DNA of 47,858 bases, taken from assembly GCA_903896675.1 (NCBI GenBank), contig CAITYU010000005.1, positions 1 to 47,858 on the forward strand, in the 5' to 3' direction. The notes beneath the pieces are model-generated. The model was not told the origin of the DNA. It did no database searches and saw only the letters and a list, made by a program, of their open reading frames with translations. The DNA is from an uncultured Planctomycetaceae bacterium (GTDB lineage: Bacteria > Planctomycetota > Planctomycetia > Planctomycetales > Planctomycetaceae). The translations under genes were made by a program, and so were the position numbers. Positions 1 through 8,276 of this stretch are shown in pieces (position 1 is the first letter of the stretch; each line of letters opens with the position of its first letter).

Positions 1-1
1 G

Positions 2-328
2 CTGATTTTCGAGCAGTCGTGTGTGGGGAATTCGCAGGAAGTGCCGGGCGGTTCCGGCTTCAAGGCTGCGCTCAGTGACGATCACGACTGGTGGTATTTT
101 CCGCCCGAACTGGTACTGCGACCGGCCACCACTTACTGTCTTCTGGCCCAGACTCCGATGTCGTTCGCGATCGGCTGCGGAGAATCTGCGGGGCAGATGC
201 TGGCGGCAGACGCCCCGGGTCGTCCTTTCCAGCAATTGTCGGGGTTTTCCCCACTGTTCTGTCTGCGTGGCACTCCGCTTCAGCCACTCCCGATCACTTC
301 GCTGAACGATTCCGTCACGGCGGTGTGA
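2..328 (+). CDS. C-terminal fragment of an unidentified protein (runs off the left edge)
   Basis: An open frame enters from the window edge and stops with TGA at 326-328, giving about 108 residues. I do not recognise the family. The segment is rich in Trp, Tyr, Pro and Cys (for example DDHDWWYFPPELVL followed by RPATTYCLLAQ), which looks more like a folded extracellular beta-rich domain than a chance frame, and its codons favour G/C at third positions as the neighbouring genes do. Competing frames over the same stretch (for example from 91 to 645) are Arg/Ser-rich and look like shadows. No start is visible because it lies outside the window. It is followed by about 450 bases without a convincing gene. 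Reality of the gene is uncertain. Confidence 0.42.
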   Translation: MIFEQSCVGNSQEVPGGSGFKAALSDDHDWWYFPPELVLRPATTYCLLAQTPMSFAIGCGESAGQMLAADAPGRPFQQLSGFSPLFCLRGTPLQPLPITSLNDSVTAV

Positions 329-783
329 TCGTCAAATCCCGATCGGCAGGATCTGCCGGAGTTCAGGGCACGACTGGTGCAGACCGATCTCTGGAAAGTT
401 CTGCAAATTCTGCTGCTGTCAGCTTCCGAAACATCGAAGAGCCTCCGGTCCGGGGAGCGGAATGTGTGTGTTGTTTCTCCGGGTCTGAAGCACTGCCGGT
501 GTCCTTCCGCAAAAAACTCGCGGCATTTCTCCCTGCCACGTGGCTTTTGACTGGACCCCTGCGGTGGTTCGCAGCATACTATTTATCCCAGATTCCCTCA
601 CTTTCCGCCACAAACCTCGCTTGTGTACTGATCGGCCCCGGCTGATCGGCCTCGCCTCGGGGGGGCATTGAACCTGCTGGCGTGGAAGTTGCGGGCATGA
701 AATCTGGCAAGGCTCTGGTGCTGGTCGTTTGGTTGTTCTGAAAGTTGTCTGGTCCTGCGGGTCCGACTTTTTGGGGTTCCATC
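329..783. other. Intergenic stretch with no recognisable gene
   Basis: About 455 bases between the fragment at the left edge and the coiled-coil protein. Open frames here have poor composition and no family resemblance. A TTGACT (547-552) and a TACTAT (577-582) are visible, but the 24-base spacer between them is too long for a standard sigma-70 promoter. I see no clear terminator, RNA gene or repeat. Confidence 0.5.
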
Positions 784-2325
784 ATGGCGTCAAAAGACAG
801 CAACGGTCTGGTGATTTCACTGTCCGTTTTCGTTTTGTTAACGGTCGGACTGGGCGTTGCGTGGTACATGACGTGGTCTCACAGCACCGACCTCGCGCGG
901 GATCTGGCGGCAGCGAAGAAGGGTGAAGATGGTGCCAACACGGCGGTCAAGCAGTTGAACGCCGACCTGACGTCATTGAAAGCCACCGTGGGGCGACCTG
1001 AGCCGGAAGTTGACGATATCGTCACGAACACCAAGCTTGAAATTGCTCGACGTGCCGGCAACGAGACGTCCATTCCCGATACGCTTGAAGGCGCTATGAT
1101 CACCAACGCCAACGACCGGGATGCAGAGAAGGCTGCAGCGGCCGAGCGGCTTGTGCAGTTGAACACGAAGATTGCCGAGTTGCAGGCTGCGGTTGTGAAT
1201 CATCAGAATTCCATGAAGTCGCTGCAGGATAAGGTGGCCGCCAAGGAAGCCGAGCTGCTGGCCCGCGAGAAAACTCATGGCGAGCAGCTGAGGCAGCGGG
1301 AAGATCAGATCGACGAGCTGAAGACGCAGTTAACAACGACTCAGACCGAGTTTTCGGATTTCCGTGAAGAGAAAGAGCGTGAAGTTGCGACGCTGAGGGA
1401 CGAGATCAGTCTGCAGCGTGACACTCTGAAAAAACTGCGTGCAGCCAAGTTCAGTCTGGAAAACCTGAACTTTGAGCGTCCTGCCGGTCGGCTGACCTTC
1501 ATTGACCAGCAGAACCTGACGGCCTTCGTGGACATCGGGTCACGTGACAAGCTGCGAGTCGGCACAACGTTTTCCGTCTACAGCCAGAACAACTCCGGTG
1601 TTGGTTTGCCCCAAAGCGATGACGATCTGAAGGGGAAGATTGTGATCACGGAGATTCTGGGCCCGTCTCTGGCCAAGGCCGACATTGTTGACCCGAAACT
1701 GGGTGAACCGATGGCCGTGGGTGATCCGATCTATTCGCCGGTGTTTTCGCCGGGTCGTGCGATGGAAATTGCGGTGGTGGGCGGACTGGACTTCGACGGA
1801 AATCCGGGCAGCGATCGCGAAGAGTTCCGACGGATGGTCTCTGCCAACGGGGCATCCATTGTGCTGGAAGTCAACGACGAAGCCAAAATCCTTGGGCGTG
1901 ATGGCGAAGAGGTCGCCGACGCTGACATTTCCTCGCTGATCTCTTCCAACACGCGTTTTGTGCTGGTGGGTGATCTTGGTGACGAGGACACTCAGGACAC
2001 GATTCAGCGTGAGCTGAACAACAAGATTCGGATTATCAAGGTGCGGATGGAGCAGGCAGCGACGGACAACGGCGTCTATGTACTCAGCCTGTCCCGCTTC
2101 CTCGACTACATCGGTTATTCCCGCAAGGCTCTGGCGTGGAGCCCGACAAAGCCATTCCCGGCGACTCTGCCCAATGGCAGCAAAAGCACTTCCGTAAACG
2201 CAACGTTTGGGAATCGTCAAAGTTCCGCGGCGATTTCCGGAGCGGTTGGTGGTCGGGCCAAGCGTCCGCTGCCCTCAACCGGCTCCACCAGTGCTCTGTA
2301 CAAGAACACCAACACCCCGGAATGA
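784..2325 (+). CDS. Membrane-anchored coiled-coil protein with possible BRCT-like C-terminal region
   Basis: A 513-residue protein with one N-terminal membrane helix (about residues 8-30), then a long Glu/Lys/Gln-rich heptad region (about 110-225) predicted to be coiled coil, then a globular C-terminal half. In that half, residues about 235-330 look like a small beta-barrel (pattern VGTTFSVY ... AVGDPIYSPVF). The part after GRAMEIAVVGG resembles a BRCT-like fold, with a glycine-rich NGASIV, a TRFVLVGD strand and a final FLDYIGY helix; this is pattern resemblance only. I chose ATG 784 (MASKDSNGLV) because the membrane helix then lies at the N terminus; a TTG at 745 would add 13 residues. The probable topology is a cytoplasmic anchor with the bulk of the protein on one side of the inner membrane. 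The Ser/Thr/Gly-rich tail looks disordered. A perfect hairpin terminator follows. Function unknown. Confidence 0.85.
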   Translation: MASKDSNGLVISLSVFVLLTVGLGVAWYMTWSHSTDLARDLAAAKKGEDGANTAVKQLNADLTSLKATVGRPEPEVDDIVTNTKLEIARRAGNETSIPDTLEGAMITNANDRDAEKAAAAERLVQLNTKIAELQAAVVNHQNSMKSLQDKVAAKEAELLAREKTHGEQLRQREDQIDELKTQLTTTQTEFSDFREEKEREVATLRDEISLQRDTLKKLRAAKFSLENLNFERPAGRLTFIDQQNLTAFVDIGSRDKLRVGTTFSVYSQNNSGVGLPQSDDDLKGKIVITEILGPSLAKADIVDPKLGEPMAVGDPIYSPVFSPGRAMEIAVVGGLDFDGNPGSDREEFRRMVSANGASIVLEVNDEAKILGRDGEEVADADISSLISSNTRFVLVGDLGDEDTQDTIQRELNNKIRIIKVRMEQAATDNGVYVLSLSRFLDYIGYSRKALAWSPTKPFPATLPNGSKSTSVNATFGNRQSSAAISGAVGGRAKRPLPSTGSTSALYKNTNTPE

Positions 2326-2350
2326 ACTCGGCTCCCGATCTTTCATCCTG

Positions 2351-2378
2351 AACGCCTGCCTCAGCAGGCGTTTTTTTG
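2351..2378 (+). terminator. Intrinsic terminator
   Basis: A perfect 9-bp stem (AACGCCTGC with GCAGGCGTT) closes a CTCA tetraloop and is followed by a run of seven T. It lies 25 bases after the coiled-coil gene and 29 bases before the AroDE-like gene, so the two genes are probably separate transcription units. Confidence 0.9.
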
Positions 2379-2406
2379 TTACCGCTCGTCAGTTCGGAAA
2401 CAAATC

Positions 2407-3852
2407 ATGATCTGTATCACAGTCACCCCGGAAAGTCGTACGCTGGCCCCTGTGGATCTTTATAACGCCAGCAGTCGCTGTGATCTGATCGAACTTTGTC
2501 TGGATCATTTCATCAACGAGCCGAATGTTGGGGAGCTGCTGCGAGTTGTTGACAAACCGATCATGGTGTCCTGTCGGTCTGAAAAGGATGGTGGAGCGTG
2601 GAAGGGGACTGAGCAGCAGCGCATCCAGTTGTTGCGGGAAGCGATTGTCGCCGGCCCGGCGTACGTTGAGCTGGATCTGGAAGTGGCCTCCAGTATCCCC
2701 CGTTTCGGAAAAACGCAGCGAGTGGTCTCATTCACCAGTCTCAATCGACCACTCAATCGCATTGACGACGTGTTTGAGCAGTGTCGGCAGGCGAAAGCGG
2801 ATGTTGTGAAATTCACGTGGCTGACGGAGGACATGGATGCCGCGTGGCCGCTGCTGGCTGCCGTCACACAGCCGCGAGATTTACCCATCGTGGGACTGGG
2901 AGTTGGCAGGGCGGGTCTGACGTTTTCACTGCTGGGCCGGAAGTACGGATCGCCGTGGATCTATGCGGCACTGGAACCTGGCATGGAAGCATTTTCCCGG
3001 CAGCCCACTGTGTGGCAACTGCGGGACGACTATCATTGGGATTCCATTGGCGGCAAGACTCGATTCCTGGGAATCATCGGATACGGCGAGTCTGAAAACA
3101 TAGCAGCGCGGGTTCTGAATGCCGCCTTTCAGCAGATGGATCGGCCCATACGCTGCCTGCCGCTGCAGCCAGGCGATCTGAGTCGTTTCCCCAAAATGCT
3201 GGAGAAGCTGGGGATCAACGGTCTGGTGGTGGATCCGGCGTGGCGTGGTGATCTGTTTGAGCTGGCAGATTCGTGTGATGAATTCGGAACGCTGGGCCGC
3301 CGAGTTGATGTGCTGATGGAAGGTCAGCAGGGACGGCGCGGCGTGTGTACGATTTTCAATGCGGTCGATGTTGCAGGACAGACCCTGACTGGAAATGCGG
3401 AATGGACGGGTCGAGGTGCTGTGACAGTGCTGGGTCACGGTCCGATGGCTCGCGCAGCTGCCGCCTTCTTTGGACAGCGGGGTGCTGCGGTAAGTCTTGC
3501 GGGGATGTCGGATAACGCGGCTGCCGGCATGGCTCGTGAAGCCGGTTGCCGGCACGTTGTCTGGAACGCCGTGTATGATCTGCGATGTGACACACTTGTG
3601 CTGGCCGATCCGGATATGCCCTGCGGGCTCTCGAAGGGCCAGGTGAATCCGGGGATCATCCGTGAGCGACAGACGGTGGTGGATCTGACTGTCGGCCTGT
3701 CCGGTTCGCCTTTTGCGGAAGAAGCGGTTGCCCGCGGAGCGAGGTATCTTGATCCCGTCTCAGTCTTTGCCGCGAACCTGAATCTTCAGTTCCGACAGTT
3801 GACCGGTCGTGATCTGCCGCCGAATGCTTTTGAAAAGGGTCTGGCGGAATAA
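2407..3852 (+). CDS. AroD/AroE-like fusion (type I 3-dehydroquinase + shikimate dehydrogenase folds), probable pseudoenzyme
   Basis: A 481-residue protein collinear with plant-type DHQ dehydratase/shikimate dehydrogenase fusions. Residues 1-210 match the type I dehydroquinase barrel and 218-475 match the shikimate dehydrogenase fold with a C-terminal NADP Rossmann motif (VLGHGPMARA, 341-350). By eye, Schiff-base lysine K135 (ADVVKF), E29 and Q199 are kept. However, the Arg of the ExRxD motif is C31, the general-base His is T110 (VVSFTSL) and the substrate-binding Arg is S174. In the second half the HSxSP loop is lost (IIGYGESENIAAR), the catalytic Lys is R280, the GAVN Asn is D301 and the catalytic Asp is E332. 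A database search would probably name it AroDE, but the normal shikimate reactions look unlikely. It may have a regulatory or new role. Start is the ATG just after the upstream terminator. Confidence 0.85.
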   Translation: MICITVTPESRTLAPVDLYNASSRCDLIELCLDHFINEPNVGELLRVVDKPIMVSCRSEKDGGAWKGTEQQRIQLLREAIVAGPAYVELDLEVASSIPRFGKTQRVVSFTSLNRPLNRIDDVFEQCRQAKADVVKFTWLTEDMDAAWPLLAAVTQPRDLPIVGLGVGRAGLTFSLLGRKYGSPWIYAALEPGMEAFSRQPTVWQLRDDYHWDSIGGKTRFLGIIGYGESENIAARVLNAAFQQMDRPIRCLPLQPGDLSRFPKMLEKLGINGLVVDPAWRGDLFELADSCDEFGTLGRRVDVLMEGQQGRRGVCTIFNAVDVAGQTLTGNAEWTGRGAVTVLGHGPMARAAAAFFGQRGAAVSLAGMSDNAAAGMAREAGCRHVVWNAVYDLRCDTLVLADPDMPCGLSKGQVNPGIIRERQTVVDLTVGLSGSPFAEEAVARGARYLDPVSVFAANLNLQFRQLTGRDLPPNAFEKGLAE

Positions 3853-3853
3853 T

Positions 3854-3886
3854 CAGCCCTGAAAGCCGAGCGGGCTTTCAGGGCTG
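3854..3886. terminator. Long hairpin between convergent genes, likely bidirectional terminator
   Basis: A perfect 14-bp stem (CAGCCCTGAAAGCC pairs with 3873-3886) with a 5-base loop starts one base after the AroDE-like stop codon and lies 28 bases beyond the stop of the convergent EF-hand gene. There is no T-run on either side, so termination efficiency is uncertain; the position and perfect pairing argue for a terminator or a 3-prime end stabiliser. Confidence 0.65.
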
Positions 3887-3914
3887 TGTTGAGGGACAGA
3901 GTTTCAGGCTGCCT

Positions 3915-4697
3915 TCATTCTGATGCGGGGCGTCGTGGGCGCTCTGGTGTGGCCCCGTCTTCTGCACGTGGTCGACCCGGGCGTCCGCCGGCTCCCGGAG
4001 CCCCACCGGCCCCTGGTCCTCGTCCTCCCGGAGGTCCACCACCCTGTCCGGGTCGCATGCCCTGACCCGGCCGTGGTGGCGGTGACTGCGCCAGCTTCAG
4101 CAGTTCATCGCGATCCAGTTTGCCATCGCCGTCGGCGTCAAACGACATGGCGTGTCGAACGAACCCTTCCGGCCCGCCGCCCTCAGGACCACCCGGTGGG
4201 CGGCCTTCGCCCTCAGGACCACGTGGCGGTCGGCCCGGTGGGCGACCTTCACCCTCGGGGCCACCCGGTGGAGGTCCCGGTGGACGGCCTTCACCTTCGG
4301 GGCCACCCGGCGGAGGTCCCGGTGGACGGCCTTCACCATCGGGGCCACCCGGCGGAGGTCCCGGTGGACGGCCTTCACCATCGGGGCCACCCGGCGGCCG
4401 GCCTGGCGGACGCATTTCTTCCCGCGAAATGACGCCGTCCTGATTGGCATCCAGAGTCTGCAGTGACGCGGTGGCCTCTTTCAATTCCTCGGCAGAGATG
4501 TCCCCGTCGCGGTTCCTGTCCAGTGCCTCCACCAGCGGATTCGGTCGGGGCCCGCGGCCACCTCCCGGTGGCTGTCCCTCACCGGGTGGCGGAGGATTGC
4601 CGCCACCTTCCGGCGGCTGTGCCGAAACCAGTGATGCACCCGCCAGCGACAGGCCCAGCAGGGCTGCCGTTAACATTGACCACGCATACTTTTTCAT
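3915..4697 (-). CDS. Secreted EF-hand protein with collagen-like Pro/Gly repeats
   Basis: A 260-residue protein with a signal peptide (MKKYAWSMLTAALLGLSLAG, cleaved after about VSA). Three EF-hand calcium loops are visible: DRNRDGDISAEEL, DANQDGVISREEM and, after the repeats, DADGDGKLDRDEL. Between the second and third loops lies a low-complexity region of 14-residue units of the type RPPGPPPGGPDGEG. Another Pro/Gly/Arg-rich tail follows. The start at 4697 is supported by a CAGGAG Shine-Dalgarno 7 bases upstream and by the signal peptide. It is the last gene of a probable operon: 35 bases after the YHYH gene, itself overlapping a two-component pair. Likely role: calcium-binding periplasmic or extracellular protein; the partner is unknown. 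Confidence 0.88.
   Translation of the reverse strand: MKKYAWSMLTAALLGLSLAGASLVSAQPPEGGGNPPPPGEGQPPGGGRGPRPNPLVEALDRNRDGDISAEELKEATASLQTLDANQDGVISREEMRPPGRPPGGPDGEGRPPGPPPGGPDGEGRPPGPPPGGPEGEGRPPGPPPGGPEGEGRPPGRPPRGPEGEGRPPGGPEGGGPEGFVRHAMSFDADGDGKLDRDELLKLAQSPPPRPGQGMRPGQGGGPPGGRGPGAGGAPGAGGRPGRPRAEDGATPERPRRPASE
4194..4408 (-). repeat. 42-bp in-frame tandem repeat (about five units) in the EF-hand gene
   Basis: The unit encodes 14 residues, RPPGPPPGGP followed by D or E and GEG. The central two to three copies are nearly identical at the DNA level, and the flanking copies are more diverged (RPPGRPPRGPEGEG, RPPGGPEG). Such an array can change copy number by slippage or unequal recombination without breaking the frame. 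Confidence 0.85.
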
Positions 4698-4732
4698 CTC
4701 TCGGCTCCTGAAAAAAACACTTTGAACCACAA

Positions 4733-5932
4733 CTAAGGCTGCTCTTCCAGCGTTACTCGAAACACATCATTCGCCTTGTAGACCCGACGAACTCCCGTTC
4801 CGGCAAATTCCATGTGGCAGTCGAAAAGTACCCCGATGGGGGCGTCCTCGGCGATTTCCACATCCACCAGCAACTGATTGCCTGCACGCTCAATCTTCAG
4901 GGCTTCAAATGGCCCGATTTGTACCCACTCAGGTGCGCCTGCGGGGAGCGGCTGACGCACGGCTTGTGCCGGATCCAGAGTGATCACGAGGCGATGCTTT
5001 TGTCCGCGGACTGCCGAGCCCGGTACAACAGACTGAATGACTCGCGGCAGACGACTTTCCCCGCTGGCATTGTCTTCGATGGCCCCGGTGCGCAGATTGC
5101 CACGAGCCCGAATGTTGGACATTTCCAGCACCCCTCGATAGCCACCCAGAACATACGGGAACCGGCCCGGAGTGACGTGGTAGTGATAGCCGCGTTCACT
5201 GTCGCTGTGCCCATTGCAGACATCCAGTGCCTGCTCACCCTGCAAGTCCTTAGCCTGCACACCGGCAGACTCCCACGGACCATAGATCGGGAATCCGTCG
5301 AAGGCGAAGCCGATGATCGGCGAGTGCTGCCGACCATCATCCCGAAAGGGTGACTTCACGCAGACCGGATATTTGTGGTAATGGTAAACGCCGGTCTGCT
5401 GAGGATGCCCGCAGCAGGAGTCCAGCCAGACTTCTGAGTAACCGGCGACGGCATTCATGCCACCCTGCTCAAACGGATTGAAGAAGACGACACCATTCAG
5501 CGCCATTCCAATCGGCCCCATGGGCAATGTTGTGATCTGGTCACTCTGTTGCGGTTTCAGCGGCAGTCGAAACCGAAAATTCTGCACCCGGATCGAATTG
5601 GGATTGCCGGCGTTCGGGAAGATTGCCGTGGGATGATTGGGGTATCCCTGACTTTCAATGATCAGAAAGTTCTGATCATGCTGCAGACGCACATTGGCGA
5701 TACCGTCGTTGTTTGAGTCCCTCTGATGCCATGAAAACAAATCGACAAAGCGACCCGCATCACGAAAATAGTACACCGCAGGCTGTGTCTGTGACACATA
5801 CCAGTTGCCCGCCAGCGGTGTGAGCGTGGCAGGATCCACCGGGCTGTCATCGGCCGTGGCCACAGGCAGCAGCAGAACTGCCACCAGCAGTCGTATCAAT
5901 CCATTCGTCAGCATGCTGCTCATATCAGCCAT
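4733..5932 (-). CDS. Secreted YHYH-domain protein
   Basis: A 399-residue protein with an N-terminal signal peptide (LIRLLVAVLLLPVATA) and the YHYH signature twice: GVYHYHKYPVCV and RGYHYHVTPGRFPYVLGGYRG. Between them lies GFAFDGFPIYGP, a conserved stretch of this family (YHYH, PF14240). His-rich clusters and the pair HPQQTGVYHYH suggest metal binding, which is inference. The C-terminal 100 residues (VPGSAVRGQKHRLVITLD onward) look like a separate beta domain. The start overlaps the histidine kinase stop by 8 bases; a second ATG at 5923 would remove the overlap. The tight coupling suggests its amount is controlled by, or matters to, the adjacent two-component system. Confidence 0.9.
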   Translation of the reverse strand: MADMSSMLTNGLIRLLVAVLLLPVATADDSPVDPATLTPLAGNWYVSQTQPAVYYFRDAGRFVDLFSWHQRDSNNDGIANVRLQHDQNFLIIESQGYPNHPTAIFPNAGNPNSIRVQNFRFRLPLKPQQSDQITTLPMGPIGMALNGVVFFNPFEQGGMNAVAGYSEVWLDSCCGHPQQTGVYHYHKYPVCVKSPFRDDGRQHSPIIGFAFDGFPIYGPWESAGVQAKDLQGEQALDVCNGHSDSERGYHYHVTPGRFPYVLGGYRGVLEMSNIRARGNLRTGAIEDNASGESRLPRVIQSVVPGSAVRGQKHRLVITLDPAQAVRQPLPAGAPEWVQIGPFEALKIERAGNQLLVDVEIAEDAPIGVLFDCHMEFAGTGVRRVYKANDVFRVTLEEQP

Positions 5933-7526
5933 TCCCCTGATTCACTGTCTGGTCGGAAGCGAGGCCACGTGGTGGCTGTGGAAACTGCACTGTAAATACG
6001 CTGCCCTTGTCAGGTTCTGAGCGACATTCGATGACGGCTCCGTGCAACTCAGCCAGACTGCGGCAGATGGCCAGTCCCAGTCCATTACCACCACTGCGGC
6101 GACCACGCGATTCATCCACTCGATAGAACCGATCAAAGATCCGCGGCAGGTATTCTGCGGCAATACCGCAGCCACTGTCGACCACCTGCAGCTCTGGTTG
6201 CTCAGGATTGCTGACCTGCACCCTAACGGTGCCACCGCCCGGAGTATGCTGTATCCCGTTACTGATCAGGTTTCCGACGATTTGTCCCAGCAGGTCGGCG
6301 TCACCGGCAACGCGGGCAGACACTGCGGGGTTTATCAGTTCCAGACGGACTCCGGCGGCATCGGCCCTGGACTGCAGTTGCGCACAGGCTTCCCCCGCCA
6401 CGTCCCGCAGATCCACCAGCGTTCCGGTCAGTTGCAGTTGTCGGGCATCACCACGTGCCAGCAGCAGGAGTGCATCCACCAGGCCGCGCATCCGTTCTGC
6501 AGAACGCAGGCAGGTCCTGAGTATGTCCTGATACTGTTCGGCAGTTCGCGGCTGCAGCAGCGCCAGTTCTGTCTCAGCGTGAATGACGGCAAGTGGTGTA
6601 CGCAGTTCGTGCGAGGCATCAGCGGTGAACTGTGTCAGTTGCTGAAAGGATAACTGCAGTCGTTCAAACGTCTGATTCAGCACCTGTGCCAGTGGCACCA
6701 GCTCCTGCTCCAGCCCGCTGGTTTCAATGCGACGATCCAGTCGAGCGGCTGAAATTGTGGCTGCCGTACCGGCAATGCCGTCGATGGGTCTGACCATCCG
6801 TCCGGCAATCCAGCGTCCTCCCAGCACCGCAGTGGCAATCGTCAGTCCGCCGATACCGGCGATCATGCCACCGAACAGGCGCAGTCCGGCACGATCATCG
6901 GACAGGGTTCTGTGCACCAGCAGGACGGTATCTGCCGGGCCGAGCTGGAACACCTGCAGAGCCTGGTCTGTCTGCCGAACCTGAGGTTCCGGGAGGGCCG
7001 TCGGCCGTTCGAGTGATGCCAGCACGGCGGCCCCGGGACCGCGACTCTGCAGCATGCGGCTGCCGTCGGGATTCCAGATCACAAACTCGAGACGATCCGG
7101 TGGTCCGCGACGTCCCAGTGGCGGACGCGCCCCATCGGGAGGCGGTCCCTGTCGCGGCCCACCGACACCGGGTCGTGGCGGTCGACCACGAAACATGCCG
7201 CCTGCAGATTCGCCATCGGCTGCAGGTGGAGGCGGCTGTGGCGGAGGTGGCACAGGAAACAACAGCTCGGCCGGCAATGGCAGACCGCCCGCATTTTCCA
7301 GCAGTGATTCTCCGCGGAAGCCGGGATGTCCACCCCGTGGATGTCGAGGCCGGGCGGCACGCAGACCGGCCGCCAGATCATCCAGAGCAGCCAGTGACTG
7401 CCGCATCGCCCGATCCCGCATGTCACGCTCAGCCTGCAGGTAGACCAGCGAACCAAAGCAGGTCAGAGCGACTGACAGGATGGAACCATACCACCATTGC
7501 AGACGGCCGCGGATGGATTTAGTCAT
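5925..7526 (-). CDS. Sensor histidine kinase (HAMP, HisKA, HATPase_c)
   Basis: A 533-residue membrane kinase. Transmembrane helix 1 is at about 10-30, a periplasmic domain unusually rich in Pro, Gly and Arg spans about 55-210 (PPPPQPPPPAADGES and similar), and helix 2 is at about 217-240. HAMP follows, then the H-box FTADASHELRTPL with phospho-acceptor H306, the N-box GNLISNGIQHTPGG, and G boxes VVDSGCGI and GNGLGLAI. This is the EnvZ/QseC-like layout. I chose ATG 7526 (MTKSIRGRLQWW) because it puts helix 1 at the N terminus and overlaps the response regulator stop by 8 bases. Signal unknown; the low-complexity sensor loop resembles the composition of the EF-hand protein in the same operon. 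Confidence 0.95.
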   Translation of the reverse strand: MTKSIRGRLQWWYGSILSVALTCFGSLVYLQAERDMRDRAMRQSLAALDDLAAGLRAARPRHPRGGHPGFRGESLLENAGGLPLPAELLFPVPPPPQPPPPAADGESAGGMFRGRPPRPGVGGPRQGPPPDGARPPLGRRGPPDRLEFVIWNPDGSRMLQSRGPGAAVLASLERPTALPEPQVRQTDQALQVFQLGPADTVLLVHRTLSDDRAGLRLFGGMIAGIGGLTIATAVLGGRWIAGRMVRPIDGIAGTAATISAARLDRRIETSGLEQELVPLAQVLNQTFERLQLSFQQLTQFTADASHELRTPLAVIHAETELALLQPRTAEQYQDILRTCLRSAERMRGLVDALLLLARGDARQLQLTGTLVDLRDVAGEACAQLQSRADAAGVRLELINPAVSARVAGDADLLGQIVGNLISNGIQHTPGGGTVRVQVSNPEQPELQVVDSGCGIAAEYLPRIFDRFYRVDESRGRRSGGNGLGLAICRSLAELHGAVIECRSEPDKGSVFTVQFPQPPRGLASDQTVNQGNG

Positions 7527-8172
7527 GCAGCAGGTATCCCTGACCACGGCGAGTGGTGATGAAGTCACCCCCCAGCTTTCGCCGCAGGTTCGAGACGTGT
7601 ACGTCCACCAGATTCGAAAAACTTTCTTCCTGCTCCTCAAACAAATGCTCATAGATCTGCGTCCGCGTCACCAGAGAACCGCGATTGAGCGCCAGCAGTT
7701 CCAGCAGGGAATATTCGCGAGGCGTCAGAGGAATTACGGACCCATCGCGACTGACGGTGCGACTGCGAGTATCAATCACCAGTTGCCCGATCTGCATCTC
7801 GCTGACTGCCAGTCCCGCTGAACGCCGAATCAGTGCCCGAACTCGAGCCAGCAGTTCTGTGAGGTGAAAGGGCTTTGCCAGATAGTCGTCGGCTCCGCTG
7901 TCCAGGCCGCGAACACGGTCCTGAACGCCGTCGCGAGCTGTCAGAATCAGCACCGGAGTTTTGCGTTCCTGCCGCAGTCGCTGCAGCACCTCCCAGCCAT
8001 TCAGTTTCGGCAGCAGCAGATCCAGAATGATTGCGTCGTATTCCCAGGCCCTCGCCTTGTACAGCCCCTCTTCGCCGTCTGCTGCTTCGTCTACGGCATA
8101 ACCGGACTCACGCAGTGCCTGAGCCAGCACCCGCAGCAGATCAGGTTCGTCCTCCACCACCAGAATTTTCAT
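7519..8172 (-). CDS. OmpR/PhoB-family response regulator
   Basis: A 217-residue two-domain regulator. The receiver domain (1-115) has the acidic pair in VVEDEPD, phospho-acceptor D51 (AIILDLLLPKLNGWE), the conserved Thr in LILTARDG and the conserved Lys in YLAKPF. A winged-helix DNA-binding domain (about 125-217) ends with VDVHVSNLRRKLGGDFITTRRGQGY, typical of the PhoB recognition helix and wing. It is the first gene of a probable operon with its cognate kinase, the YHYH protein and the EF-hand protein; autoregulation is likely but I could not identify an operator. The nearest upstream gene on the same strand ends about 105 bases away. Confidence 0.96.
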   Translation of the reverse strand: MKILVVEDEPDLLRVLAQALRESGYAVDEAADGEEGLYKARAWEYDAIILDLLLPKLNGWEVLQRLRQERKTPVLILTARDGVQDRVRGLDSGADDYLAKPFHLTELLARVRALIRRSAGLAVSEMQIGQLVIDTRSRTVSRDGSVIPLTPREYSLLELLALNRGSLVTRTQIYEHLFEEQEESFSNLVDVHVSNLRRKLGGDFITTRRGQGYLLHD

Positions 8173-8276
8173 ACCCGCACCGCTGTCACCGCTGGAGTCT
8201 GCCGGAACGGAATACGGTCCGCGCCGCGCCCTGATTCTACGGACCGCGCCTTAAGCCAGCATGAAGGACGCGAGAT

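Noticed and set aside
547-582. TTGACT ... TACTAT as promoter for the coiled-coil gene
   Set aside because: Spacer is 24 bases, far from the usual 17.
91-645. 184-codon plus-strand frame near the left edge
   Set aside because: Arg/Ser-rich composition, no start signal, and overlaps a better candidate frame ending at 328.
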